Below are positions 25,877 through 34,372 of a stretch of DNA of 35,691 nucleotides, one piece after another. A model generated the notes under the pieces. The model worked only from the letters and a program-made list of their open reading frames with translations. It had not been told where the DNA came from and did no database searches. Position 1 is the first letter of the stretch. Each line of letters opens with the position of its first letter. A program made the translations under genes and the position numbers. This DNA comes from Paraburkholderia sp. (GTDB lineage Bacteria > Pseudomonadota > Gammaproteobacteria > Burkholderiales > Burkholderiaceae): NCBI RefSeq assembly GCF_026225065.1, contig NZ_JAMFSB010000103.1, forward strand, positions 1 to 35,691. The letters are read 5' to 3'.

Positions 25877-27499
25877 ATGACGCCAGGAATGATCGGGGAA
25901 TCAGAAAGCCGGGTCGGGCGATGTCTGGCGAGTGCGCTGCTGATCAGTGGCATGACGCTCGCGATCGGGGCACGTGCCCAGAGTGCTGCGCCAACAGCGA
26001 CACACAGCGAACCGTCTAGCTTTGACGTGAACGAATTTATCGTTCGAGGCAATACCACGTTGCCGAGCCTTGATATCGAGAAGGCCGTTTATCCGTTTGA
26101 AGGTCCAGGTCGCTCGCTTGACGACGTGAACGCGGCGCGCGATGCGCTGCAGAAGGTCTACCAGGATAAAGGCTACCAGTCGGTCGTGGTTGAGCTGCCG
26201 CAGCAGCAGGTCAAGGACGGCATCATCTATCTGCAGGTGGTTGAAGCCAAAGTGGGTCGGCTACGCGTGGACGGTGCGAAATACAATTCGCCGGAGCTCA
26301 TTCGCGAAGCCGTGCCGGCCCTCGCTGAAGGCACGGTTCCTGATTTCACAGCAGCGCAGGCGCAGCTGACGGATCTGAACAAATCGCCCGATCGGCAGGT
26401 GGTGCCCGTACTCAAACCGGGTACCTTGCCGCAGACGGTTGACGTCGACCTGAAAGTGGACGACCAGAACCCGGCACACGGCAGCCTCGAGGTGAACAAC
26501 GACCAGAGCCCGGACACGTCAGTGTTGCGCACGGTCGCGTCACTCAGCTACTCGAACCTCTGGCAGCTTGGGCACGTGATCTCGGGCAGTTTCCTGCTCG
26601 CGCCGCAGCACCCGCAGGATGCTGAGGTCTATTCGTTCTCATACTTGGCGCCGCTCCAGGGCACGAACTGGAGCCTGCTTGGTACCCTGTACCACTCGAA
26701 CAGTAATGTGGCATCGCTGGGCGGTACCAACGTGTTGGGTAAGGGGACGTCGTTTGGCCTCCAGGCCATCTATGCGCTGCCGTCGACCGATACGTATTCC
26801 CAGACAGTGAGTGTCGAGATCGACCGCAAGCACTTCGACGAGAACGACACGGTCGCGGGCCAGACAACCGAAGCGCCGCTGACCTATGTGCCGGTGACGC
26901 TTGCCTACAACGGCCAGTTGAATCGAAAGGACTCGCAGACGTCGTTCTCCGCATCGGTCACGGCCGGTACGCGCGGCACGGGCAGCAACGCCGACGCGTT
27001 CGACAACAAACGCTTTGATGCCACATCGGACTTTATCTACGGCAAGTTCGACATCAATCACACCCAGGACTTTGACCACGACATTCAGTTCAATGGTCAC
27101 GTCACCGCGCAGTTCGCGAACTCACCGCTCGTGTCGAGCGAGCAGTTTGCAGCAGGCGGCATCAATACGGTGCGCGGCTATCTTGAAGCTGAAGACACGG
27201 CCGACAGCGGCGTGATCGGCACCGTGGAGTTGAGCAGTCCGTCGATTGCGAAATACGTCGACAGCGTGGTCAATGAGTGGCGCTTTCACGCGTTTTTCGA
27301 TGCGGCGCACCTATGGCTGCTGAGCCCACTGCCTGAGCAGACCGCCAGCTTCAACATGCTCAGCGCCGGGCTGGGCACGCGCATCCAGCTTTTCAAATAC
27401 ACGAGTGCGGCGCTTGAGATGGGAATTCCGCTGAAGGCAGCGACCTTCACGAGGGCATACAACCCGCGTTTCGATTTCTACGTAAGAGCCAGTTTCTGA
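25877..27499 (+). CDS. TpsB outer-membrane transporter (FhaC/ShlB family, PdtB-like)
   Basis: The ATG at 25877 is preceded by AAGGGGAA at 25863-25870; the upstream ATG at 25850 has no ribosome site. The 540-residue product has a signal peptide ending at about residue 35 (LAIGARAQ). One or two POTRA domains follow at about 48-195 (FDVNEFIVRGNTTLPSLDIE, then LRVDGAKYNS). A 16-strand-type barrel follows, with the conserved GGINTVRGY loop motif at about 427-435 and a final Phe. The length is normal for the family. It should recognise the TPS domain of the giant exoprotein in the periplasm and thread it through the outer membrane. It is separated from its partner gene by about 5 kb, which is unusual for a TPS pair; most are adjacent. 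No other TpsA is in the window. Confidence 0.92.
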   Translation: MTPGMIGESESRVGRCLASALLISGMTLAIGARAQSAAPTATHSEPSSFDVNEFIVRGNTTLPSLDIEKAVYPFEGPGRSLDDVNAARDALQKVYQDKGYQSVVVELPQQQVKDGIIYLQVVEAKVGRLRVDGAKYNSPELIREAVPALAEGTVPDFTAAQAQLTDLNKSPDRQVVPVLKPGTLPQTVDVDLKVDDQNPAHGSLEVNNDQSPDTSVLRTVASLSYSNLWQLGHVISGSFLLAPQHPQDAEVYSFSYLAPLQGTNWSLLGTLYHSNSNVASLGGTNVLGKGTSFGLQAIYALPSTDTYSQTVSVEIDRKHFDENDTVAGQTTEAPLTYVPVTLAYNGQLNRKDSQTSFSASVTAGTRGTGSNADAFDNKRFDATSDFIYGKFDINHTQDFDHDIQFNGHVTAQFANSPLVSSEQFAAGGINTVRGYLEAEDTADSGVIGTVELSSPSIAKYVDSVVNEWRFHAFFDAAHLWLLSPLPEQTASFNMLSAGLGTRIQLFKYTSAALEMGIPLKAATFTRAYNPRFDFYVRASF

Positions 27500-27519
27500 T
27501 CGACTTTTAAATGCTATGC

Positions 27520-27550
27520 GCCGGCACGGCACGTGAACTGTGCCGCCGGC
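27520..27550. terminator. strong hairpin between tpsB and the ExbB-fusion gene
   Basis: GCCGG and CGGCAC on the left pair with GTGCCG and CCGGC on the right, with a two-base bulge and a 7-base loop. No T-run follows. It lies between the transporter stop and the GTG at 27570. It may act as a partial terminator or an RNA-stability element that lowers expression of the downstream genes. Confidence 0.5.
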
Positions 27551-27569
27551 TTATCGGGGGGAATGGACT

Positions 27570-29411
27570 GTGAAGCGAGCATTGTTTCTTTTACTGACGG
27601 CAGCATGTATGTGGCTGCCGGGCGTGGCGAATGCGTGGTGGCAGAACGACTGGTCGTATCGTAAGGCGATCACGATCGACACGACGCCCAAGGGGGGCAA
27701 CGTGGCCGAGTCGGTCGGTCGTGTGCCGCTGCTCATCCGCCTGCATTCGGGCAACTTCCAGTTCGATGGTCTGCAAGACAACGGAGCGGATATCCGGTTC
27801 GTCGCCGGGGACGACAAGACGCCACTCAACTACCACATCGAGCAGTATGACCCGGTGCTGGGCGTGGCACTGATATGGGTCGATATCTCGCAGTTCCCGG
27901 CGGGTGCGGCGCAAAACATCTGGATGTACTACGGCAACAAGAAGGCGCCGGATGGTGGCAAGGCCGCGGAGACGTTTGACCCGGACTACACCCTGGTCTA
28001 CCACTTCAATGACGCAGTGGGCACGCCACCAAAGGACGTCACCGCCTATGGCAACCACGCGCAGAGTGCGCCTGCGCGGGTTGCGGAAGACGGCATCATC
28101 GGCCGCGCGGCGGCATTTAACGGGGCCACGCCGCTGATATTGCCGGCGACCCCGTCCCTCGCGCTTAGCGCTGGCGGTAGTTTCACGTTCAGCGCCTGGG
28201 TCAAGTCCGATGCGCCTGGCTCAAAAGTGCTGCTCTACAGCCGTCGTGATGGCGCCAATGCGCTGCTGATCGGGCTGGACAACGGCGCGCCGTTTGCCGA
28301 AGCCGACGCAGGCACCTCTGTGGTGCGCACACCGGCCGCATCGCCGGTTGCCGCCAATCAGTGGACCTATGTCGCAGTCACTGCGGACGGCAAGAACCTC
28401 ACGCTCTATGTGGGTGGTAAGCGGGTCTCGCAGGTAGCGGCGACGCTGCCCGCATTGAACACGGCAAGCGCGATCGGTGGTGACGTCGCCGGTGCTGGGG
28501 CCGCAACGGCGGCACCGGCTAGCAGCGCTGCCGCATCCGCTGCCATTAGCTTCGGCGCTTTCTCCGGTGAGATGGATGAACTGCGTGTGTCGAAGGTGGC
28601 GCGCTCTGCTGCGCTCATCGAGCTAGACGCAATGAGCCAGGGCGCCGAGTCGAAATTGCTTGCCTATGGTGCTGACGAAAAGCAGTCCGGTTTCGGCTTT
28701 GGCTACTTTGGCGTGATCGTCAAGTCGGTGACGATTGATGCATGGGTGGTCATTGGCATCCTGCTCTTCATGGCGGCCATCTCCTGGGTCGTGATGTGGA
28801 ACAAGGCCGTCTATGTCGGTGCGGTTGACAAGGCCAATGGCTTCTTTGTGCGGCGCTTCCGTGAAGTAGCGGGCAAACACCTGGTGGGGCTCGCTCACAC
28901 CGACGAGCGCTCCGATGAGGGCCGCCGCCTGCGCCAGTCGTCGCTCTACCGGCTCTACCAGGCGGGCGTGTCGGAAATCCATAGTCGTGTCGATAAGGCC
29001 GGCCGCACCGTGATCACCGCCGAATCGATCGAAGCCATCCGCGCGACGATGGATGCAACCCTGGTGCGCGAAAACCAACGCTTATCGAAATCGATGGTGC
29101 TGCTCACCATCGCGATCTCGGGCGGCCCGTTCCTCGGCCTGCTCGGGACCGTTGTCGGGGTGATGATCACGTTCGCCGCGATTGCCGCTGCTGGCGACGT
29201 GAACGTCAATGCGATCGCCCCGGGTATCGCTGCCGCCCTGCTCGCTACCGTCACGGGTCTGTTTGTCGCGATCCCGGCGCTCTTTGGCTACAACTACCTC
29301 CTGATCCGCAATAAAAACGTGACAGCGAACATGCAGGTGTTTGTTGATGAATTCGTCACGCGCCTCGCCGAAGCCCATCGCAACCCGGACCACGCGCTGG
29401 CCGGGAATTGA
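27570..29411 (+). CDS. ExbB/TolQ-type motor protein fused to DUF2341-LamG periplasmic domain
   Basis: The GTG at 27570 follows GGGGGGAA and is chosen over the longer frame because a signal peptide begins there (MKRALFLLLTAACMWLPGVANA). Residues about 22-125 are a DUF2341 domain (WWQNDWSYRKAITIDT, then YDPVLGVALIWVDIS). Residues 140-370 look like a LamG/concanavalin-type lectin fold (LVYHFNDAVGT, GSFTFSAWVKSD, NQWTYVAVTADGKNLTLYVG, GEMDELRVSKVAR). Residues 390-613 are a MotA/TolQ/ExbB proton channel with three membrane helices (AWVVIGILLFMAAISWVV; GGPFLGLLGTVVGVMITFAA; AALLATVTGLFVAIPALFGY). ExbB normally lacks a large periplasmic part. The fusion suggests that the motor senses or grips something outside the inner membrane, perhaps a sugar or peptidoglycan. 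ExbD and TonB genes follow directly. Confidence 0.9.
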   Translation: MKRALFLLLTAACMWLPGVANAWWQNDWSYRKAITIDTTPKGGNVAESVGRVPLLIRLHSGNFQFDGLQDNGADIRFVAGDDKTPLNYHIEQYDPVLGVALIWVDISQFPAGAAQNIWMYYGNKKAPDGGKAAETFDPDYTLVYHFNDAVGTPPKDVTAYGNHAQSAPARVAEDGIIGRAAAFNGATPLILPATPSLALSAGGSFTFSAWVKSDAPGSKVLLYSRRDGANALLIGLDNGAPFAEADAGTSVVRTPAASPVAANQWTYVAVTADGKNLTLYVGGKRVSQVAATLPALNTASAIGGDVAGAGAATAAPASSAAASAAISFGAFSGEMDELRVSKVARSAALIELDAMSQGAESKLLAYGADEKQSGFGFGYFGVIVKSVTIDAWVVIGILLFMAAISWVVMWNKAVYVGAVDKANGFFVRRFREVAGKHLVGLAHTDERSDEGRRLRQSSLYRLYQAGVSEIHSRVDKAGRTVITAESIEAIRATMDATLVRENQRLSKSMVLLTIAISGGPFLGLLGTVVGVMITFAAIAAAGDVNVNAIAPGIAAALLATVTGLFVAIPALFGYNYLLIRNKNVTANMQVFVDEFVTRLAEAHRNPDHALAGN

Positions 29412-29444
29412 GTCAGAAGGGACTGAGATAAAGGGGAATGCGCC

Positions 29445-29855
29445 ATGCGAGTTCAGGACGAAGAGAAGCCTTACGACGACATCAACATCACACCGATGCT
29501 CGATCTCGCGTATGTGCTGCTGATCATTTTCATCATCATGACGACCGCCTCGGTGCAGGGCATCAAGGTCGATTTACCTAAGGCGAGCTCCTCGGCGAGT
29601 CTGGCAAAACCCCAGACGAAGGCGATCACTGTGTCCGATTCGGGCCAGATCTTTCTGGATGCGTATCCAGTCTCGATGACCGAACTCGAGGACCGGCTGC
29701 GCACGGCGAAGGCACTGAACCCGGAGTTTCCTATCGTGCTGAAAGGAGATTCCACTGTCGCCTACCAGAAGGTGATGGACGTGCTCGATCTGCTGCGTCG
29801 CCTTGAGCTGTCCCAGGTAGGTCTGGTGACGGGCAAGGCCCCTCAGGGCGGCTAG
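29445..29855 (+). CDS. exbD: ExbD/TolR-type proton-channel subunit
   Basis: The ATG at 29445 has AAGGGGAA upstream, the same ribosome-site pattern as tpsB. The 136-residue protein has one membrane helix at about 15-37 (NITPMLDLAYVLLIIFIIMT) with the essential Asp at position 20, and a periplasmic ExbD/TolR domain (ITVSDSGQIFLDAYPVSMTE, then IVLKGDSTVAYQKVMDVLDL). Length and residues are normal for the family. It should form the proton-driven complex with the ExbB fusion protein encoded just upstream and drive the TonB encoded ten bases downstream. Confidence 0.93.
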   Translation: MRVQDEEKPYDDINITPMLDLAYVLLIIFIIMTTASVQGIKVDLPKASSSASLAKPQTKAITVSDSGQIFLDAYPVSMTELEDRLRTAKALNPEFPIVLKGDSTVAYQKVMDVLDLLRRLELSQVGLVTGKAPQGG

Positions 29856-29864
29856 AGGACAGCC

Positions 29865-30587
29865 ATGCAGATGACATATCACAACGGTCGCGGGGACGAT
29901 CCGGACGGCGAGGGCAGCAGTTGGCTCCGCTGGCTGAGGCCAGCCATCGCGGGGCTGGTGTTGCTCGGTGGGGTCGCACTTCTCTGGCATTTCGCGAGCG
30001 ACACCGCGGGCGTGAAGCGCGTGGAGGCGCCGCAGGTGACGACTGTCATACCGTTGCCACCGCCTCCGCCGCCCCCACCGCCGAAGCAGAAGCCGCCTCC
30101 GGAAAAGACCCTTGATGACGTGAAAACGCCGGTCGAGAAACCCACCGTCGCTCCGAAGCCGTCCGAGGCACCGAAGCCGTCGGACAACCAGCCGAAACAG
30201 GTGACGATGAACGCGCCGGCGCAGGCCGGCACGGACAGCTTCAACATCGGCGCCGGAGACGGCACGGGCATGGCCGGAAGTGGAGGGGGAGGCAAGTTCG
30301 GCAACGCGAGCTACGCGCAATACATGGTCTACACGCTGCAGCGAGCGATCGAGGCGGACAAGCGGGTACAGGATGCGGGCGGGATGCGTTTCGCGGGCAG
30401 CTTGAATCTCTGGATGGACCCTACGGGTCGCATAACGAAAGTGGCGATCCAGCAATCGACAGGCGATGCAAAGCTCGATGAGGCCGTAGTGAGCGCTGTC
30501 GAAACGCTGGGTCGGGTGGATGAGCCTCCGCCGCCGGCAACGGTGTTCCCGAAGCTTGTCAAGTTACAGGGGCGCCAACCGGGTTAG
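29865..30587 (+). CDS. TonB-like energy transducer
   Basis: The 240-residue protein has a short cytoplasmic N-terminus, one membrane helix at about 26-44 (AIAGLVLLGGVALLWHF) and a proline-rich periplasmic stretch at about 62-108 (run of nine Pro, then KQKPPPEKTL and VEKPTVAPKPSEAPKPS). A Gly-rich linker (GSGGGGKFG) leads to a TonB-C domain at about 150-236 (MVYTLQRAIEADKRVQDAGG, then SLNLWMDPTGRITKVAIQQS). This is the order of classical TonB. The His in the helix (W-H-F) may match the key TonB His. It is probably specific to this locus, since general TonB genes are usually elsewhere. Its outer-membrane partner is not obvious: the locus has a porin and TpsB but no TonB-dependent receptor. Confidence 0.88.
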   Translation: MQMTYHNGRGDDPDGEGSSWLRWLRPAIAGLVLLGGVALLWHFASDTAGVKRVEAPQVTTVIPLPPPPPPPPPKQKPPPEKTLDDVKTPVEKPTVAPKPSEAPKPSDNQPKQVTMNAPAQAGTDSFNIGAGDGTGMAGSGGGGKFGNASYAQYMVYTLQRAIEADKRVQDAGGMRFAGSLNLWMDPTGRITKVAIQQSTGDAKLDEAVVSAVETLGRVDEPPPPATVFPKLVKLQGRQPG

Positions 30588-30658
30588 GCAGGAACCGAAT
30601 AGGTCCGCCAGCCCGGCAGTGCCGGTTAACAAAAATCAGCGGTTAAGTGGAGAATCGA

Positions 30659-32497
30659 ATGATCCAGAAGATGAAGATACGGGGTGGTGGCTACGAAGGG
30701 GGAGCCCACTTCCGGGGTAAGCGGACGAGTCTTGCGGTACTGATCATGGGCATCGCGTGTTCGGCGGGTGCGCAGGCCCAGTCGCTCGACACCCAGGCTC
30801 AGGCGCAAGGAACAGCCGCTGCAGGCGCCAGTGCGGCGGCGCCGAGCGAGAGCACGGTGATCAACCTGATCAATCTCCTTGTCAAGCGCGGCGTGCTCAC
30901 ACAGGCCAATGCCAACGACCTGATTCACGAAGCGCAGACCGAGGCCGCGCAGGCGAGGGCGACCGCTTCGGCGGCAGCGCGGCCTGCAGCGCCGATGGTG
31001 GTCAACGGTCAGACTCAGCCGGGCGACGTCGCCGTGCCGTATGTGCCGCAGGTGGTGCGTGACCAGATTCGCGATCAGGTGAAGCAGGAGGTCGTGGCGC
31101 AGGCCAAGGCCGAGAACTGGGCGCAACCGAACACCTTCCCGGATTGGGTATCACGCATCACGGTAACCGGCGATATGCGCGTGCGTGACGAGTTCAACTT
31201 CTTTTCACCGCGCAACGTCACCGGTCTGACAAACTTCGCCGCGATCAATTCAGGTAGCCCGTTCGATATCAACCCGAACACCGGTACAAGCGCGCCGCCA
31301 ACCTTGAATACGACACAGGATCGGGCGAACGAGCTCAGCATTCGGGCCCGTCTCGGGGTGAGCGCGGTGATCTCGGATCAGATCACCGCTGGCTTGCAAC
31401 TGGCCAGCGGCAACGACAATGGTCCAGTGTCGACTACGGGGTTGCTCGGCGGGGGCTTCGCCAAAGAAGATATCTGGCTGAACCAGGCTTATATCAAATA
31501 CTCACCCGTGCCGTGGGCGAATATCACCGCAGGCCGTTTCGACAATCCGTTCTTCTCGTCAGACCTGCTGTTCTCGAATGACCTGGAGTTTGACGGAGTT
31601 GCCGCGAACTTCCGACGCGAGTTGCCGGGTAGTCACGGCGTGACGTTGTTCGGTACGGTGGGTGCCTTCCCGATCCAATACAGCAGTGATGGGTTCCTCG
31701 CCAACAACCAAGGCCAGGCGGATGGCGCGACGAAATGGATGACCGGTGCTCAGTTCGGGGCCGAATGGAAGATCAACGAGGACAACAAGGTCAGGGGCGC
31801 GATTGCGTACTACGACTTCATGAATCTGAAGGGCCAGTTGTCATCACCATGTGCGCTGTACCTGGGGGCTACGAGCTGCAGTACCGACAATGACGCACCG
31901 GCCTTCATGCAGAAGGGCAATACGCTGATCGCGCTGCGCAACGTGTTGCCGAACCCGAATCTCGCGCCAGGCGATACGCCGGACCCGCAGTTCTTTGGGC
32001 TCGCGTACAACTTCCGCCTGTTCGACGCGAAGCTGGAGTGGGACACGAAGGTGGCGGATCGCTACAAGCTGCGGCTTGACGGCGAGTACGTGGATAACCT
32101 CGCCTTCAACTCGAACACTGCGTTTGGCACGCCTTCCACGCCAGTGAACAACTTCAACAACGCGAGTTCGTCCAGCACGGTCACCCAGGCGGACTACAAG
32201 AGCGGTGGAAGTGGCTACATGTTGAAGGCGACAGTCGGTGACCCGGAGACGGTCAACCGGGGTGACTGGAACGTCTCGCTGACCTACAAGTATCTGGAAC
32301 CGGACGCCGTGCTTGATGCGTTCACTGATCCGGACTTCGATCTCGGTGGCACCAATGCGAAGGGTTACATCATAGGTGTGGAATATGCGGTGGCACAAAA
32401 TGCGTGGCTACAGGCGCGCTATCTGAGCGCGCGGGAAGTGTACGGGCCGCCCCTGTCGATCGATGTGCTGCAGCTTGAGCTCAATGCGCGTTTCTGA
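30659..32497 (+). CDS. large putative porin
   Basis: The ATG at 30659 follows GTGGAGAA at a normal distance; the GTG at 30647 lies within that site. The 612-residue protein has a signal peptide ending at about residue 41 (IMGIACSAGAQAQ). A helical periplasmic section follows at about 60-150 (STVINLINLLVKRGVLTQAN, then VRDQIRDQVKQEVVAQAKAE), then a beta-barrel from about 160 with alternating strands (ITVTGDMRVRDEFNF, NELSIRARLGVSAVISDQIT, VPWANITAGRFDNPF, AWLQARYLSAREVYG) and the terminal Phe of outer-membrane proteins. It fits the putative-porin family (PF16930 type), found next to ExbB/ExbD/TonB genes in similar loci. Whether TonB acts on it is unknown. Confidence 0.85.
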   Translation: MIQKMKIRGGGYEGGAHFRGKRTSLAVLIMGIACSAGAQAQSLDTQAQAQGTAAAGASAAAPSESTVINLINLLVKRGVLTQANANDLIHEAQTEAAQARATASAAARPAAPMVVNGQTQPGDVAVPYVPQVVRDQIRDQVKQEVVAQAKAENWAQPNTFPDWVSRITVTGDMRVRDEFNFFSPRNVTGLTNFAAINSGSPFDINPNTGTSAPPTLNTTQDRANELSIRARLGVSAVISDQITAGLQLASGNDNGPVSTTGLLGGGFAKEDIWLNQAYIKYSPVPWANITAGRFDNPFFSSDLLFSNDLEFDGVAANFRRELPGSHGVTLFGTVGAFPIQYSSDGFLANNQGQADGATKWMTGAQFGAEWKINEDNKVRGAIAYYDFMNLKGQLSSPCALYLGATSCSTDNDAPAFMQKGNTLIALRNVLPNPNLAPGDTPDPQFFGLAYNFRLFDAKLEWDTKVADRYKLRLDGEYVDNLAFNSNTAFGTPSTPVNNFNNASSSSTVTQADYKSGGSGYMLKATVGDPETVNRGDWNVSLTYKYLEPDAVLDAFTDPDFDLGGTNAKGYIIGVEYAVAQNAWLQARYLSAREVYGPPLSIDVLQLELNARF

Positions 32498-32505
32498 GGC
32501 CTTTC

Positions 32506-33219
32506 ATGAAAAAGACACGAATTCATCGAGCGGTGCTGGCGGGCGTGATGACGGCGGGGTTCGTGGCGGCGGTGGGCGTCGCGACTCCGGCGTCCGCACA
32601 AAGCATCGAGGACAAGTTGCGCACGCAACTGCGCACGACCACGCAGCAACTGCGCGAGGTGCAAGACACACAGGCGCAGTTGCAGTCGGACAAAACGGCA
32701 GCCGAGCAGCAGCGTGACAAAGCGCTGGCGGATCTGAAGCAGGCACGGGCCGATCTGGAAGCGGCCAAGGGTAAGTCCAGTACCGAGGTGTCTGCCCAGC
32801 GTTCGTTGGCGGCGGAGAAGGCGGGCCGTGCGCAGGATGATCAGCAGTTGGCTAAATTCAAGTCGGCTTACGAGGATCTGCTCGCGCTGTCGCGTTCACG
32901 GGATGCCGAGCACACGCAATTGCAGACCTCGCTCAAAGCGCAGCAGACCCAGCTAGAGACGTGCGAGGCGAAGAACGCCGAACTGTATCAAGTGGGGCAC
33001 GACGTCCTGGATGAGTACGAGCACGTCGGGGTGGGAACATTCCTGAAGTCGCGTGAGCCTTTCGCGCAAAACACACGCGTGAGATATGACCTGATCGCGC
33101 AGGACTATGGTGACAAGCTGTACGCCGGGAAATTCGATCCGCGCGCCACGCCACCCGCGGCGGCCCCGATGTTCGCGGCATCTGGAACGGCAGGCGCTGC
33201 GCCTGGCGTATCGAAATAA
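32506..33219 (+). CDS. exported coiled-coil protein
   Basis: The gene starts nine bases after the porin stop. The 237-residue protein has a clear signal peptide (MKKTRIHRAVLAGVMTAGFV, cleaved after PASAQ at about 32). A long coiled coil spans about 33-165 (TQLRTTTQQLREVQDTQAQL, AAEQQRDKALADLKQARADL, DLLALSRSRDAEHTQLQTSL). A C-terminal globular tail follows (YQVGHDVLDEYEHVGVGTFL, then KSREPFAQNTRVRYDLIAQD) and an Ala/Pro-rich end. I do not know a function. Position suggests a periplasmic scaffold or spacer for the export or energy module; secreted coiled-coil proteins of this length often bridge membranes or hold chaperones. Confidence 0.75.
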   Translation: MKKTRIHRAVLAGVMTAGFVAAVGVATPASAQSIEDKLRTQLRTTTQQLREVQDTQAQLQSDKTAAEQQRDKALADLKQARADLEAAKGKSSTEVSAQRSLAAEKAGRAQDDQQLAKFKSAYEDLLALSRSRDAEHTQLQTSLKAQQTQLETCEAKNAELYQVGHDVLDEYEHVGVGTFLKSREPFAQNTRVRYDLIAQDYGDKLYAGKFDPRATPPAAAPMFAASGTAGAAPGVSK

Positions 33220-33245
33220 TCCAATCCATTCAGAGGAACACGAAC

Positions 33246-33803
33246 ATGTCAGACAAAGACACGAATGCGCTGAAAACGAATACTGCAGTCGCGCTCATTG
33301 AGACCGTGGAAGTCGATCAACTGGCCGACATCCTGAAAGCGTCGGGTTATCGCGTGACGCCCGCTGAGCAGAATGGCCGCACTCAGTTGATGAGCGCAAG
33401 CCAGGGAGTGGGTTTTGCAGTGCGCTTCGGCAATGCCGTGCCCGGTACCGACGCGTATATCGACTACACGTTGAGTTGCGCCGTGCAAGTTCAAGGCGAA
33501 TTGCCCGTCGATCTGGTGCCGAGCTGGAACCGCACAAAGCGTTTCGCGCGTCTGTCTGCGCAGGCGCAGTTTCTGGTGCTAGAAATGGACGTGATAGTGG
33601 GTGGCGGCGTGGCCGAGCGGCATCTGCGTTCGATGACGGAATTGTGGGACCGGTTAATTCAGGAGTTCCTGCTGCACTTGCGCAACCGACCGGCGATGGC
33701 GGCGGCGGAACAGGCCGCCGTGCTGGCACCCATCGTGCCGGAAGCTCATGTAGAGAGCGATCGCGACGCGGGCGCCGATCCCGTTGGCGCGACGATGCAA
33801 TGA
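33246..33803 (+). CDS. YbjN-domain protein
   Basis: The ATG at 33246 follows CAGAGGAAC. The 185-residue protein has no signal peptide and shows the YbjN pattern at about 20-150: VDQLADILKASGYRVTPAEQ, GVGFAVRFGNAVPG, YIDYTLSCAVQVQG, LVPSWNRTKRFARLSAQAQF and LEMDVIVGGG. YbjN-like proteins have a type III secretion chaperone-like fold and unclear functions. Its stop overlaps the start of the next gene (ATGA at 33800-33803). Being cytoplasmic among exported proteins, it could act as a chaperone or regulator for a product of this run, which is inference. Confidence 0.75.
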   Translation: MSDKDTNALKTNTAVALIETVEVDQLADILKASGYRVTPAEQNGRTQLMSASQGVGFAVRFGNAVPGTDAYIDYTLSCAVQVQGELPVDLVPSWNRTKRFARLSAQAQFLVLEMDVIVGGGVAERHLRSMTELWDRLIQEFLLHLRNRPAMAAAEQAAVLAPIVPEAHVESDRDAGADPVGATMQ

Positions 33804-34303
33804 GTCGTGGACTCAGGCTCCGCGCATGGGGAGCCGCGCTGCTTGCACTCTCGGGGAGTTTCTGGGTCGGCGGCACGCGTGCCGAGCCCGTCATGGCCGA
33901 TCAGGCGCCGCAGGCGTGGATTGACTATGCACAGCTCGTTTCGCAGCGCTTGCAGGGTGCGCTTGCGGGAGACAGCGAACCGGCGCAGCGCTTTGCTGAG
34001 TTCTTTAGGCACTGGGCCGTGACAGATGCAGATACGGGCTTGGACGCGAGCGTTGGTGCAGGCCCGCTCTCAGACGCGTTACCCTCGCCAGAGGGCGACG
34101 CGTTCGATGCGCCGACGCTGAGGGTCAGGGTCTGGCTGGATCGTATCGGCCACGTGGCTCGCGTCGAGTTTGACCCGGTCGATGACGATCGCGCGGGTTC
34201 GGACCTGCGGGCGTTGCTGTTGGCGCAGACGGTGGGCAGGGCGCCTCCACGTCGGATGAGGCAGCCCGTGATCGTGCGTTTGGCATTGAGGGCGGAGCTA
34301 TAA
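33800..34303 (+). CDS. small exported protein with TonB-C-like end
   Basis: The ATG overlaps the preceding stop, which decides the start against the longer frame open from 33476. The 167-residue protein begins with a signal peptide (LRLRAWGAALLALSGSFW, cleaved near residue 31). A helical part follows (AWIDYAQLVSQRLQGALAGD), then a strand-helix-strand end (TLRVRVWLDRIGHVARVEFD, LRALLLAQTVGRAPPRRMRQ, PVIVRLAL). That end resembles the last part of the STN-TonB protein at 5035 and the TonB at 29865. It has no membrane anchor or Pro-rich arm, so it is not a complete TonB. It may bind the same partner as the other two. The family assignment is tentative. Confidence 0.65.
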   Translation: MSRGLRLRAWGAALLALSGSFWVGGTRAEPVMADQAPQAWIDYAQLVSQRLQGALAGDSEPAQRFAEFFRHWAVTDADTGLDASVGAGPLSDALPSPEGDAFDAPTLRVRVWLDRIGHVARVEFDPVDDDRAGSDLRALLLAQTVGRAPPRRMRQPVIVRLALRAEL

Positions 34304-34372
34304 AAAGACATGTGCGGAAATCGTGTTTTGTCGAATTTGTTGAAGGTCAATCATGCAGTGGGAGTCAGGAAG

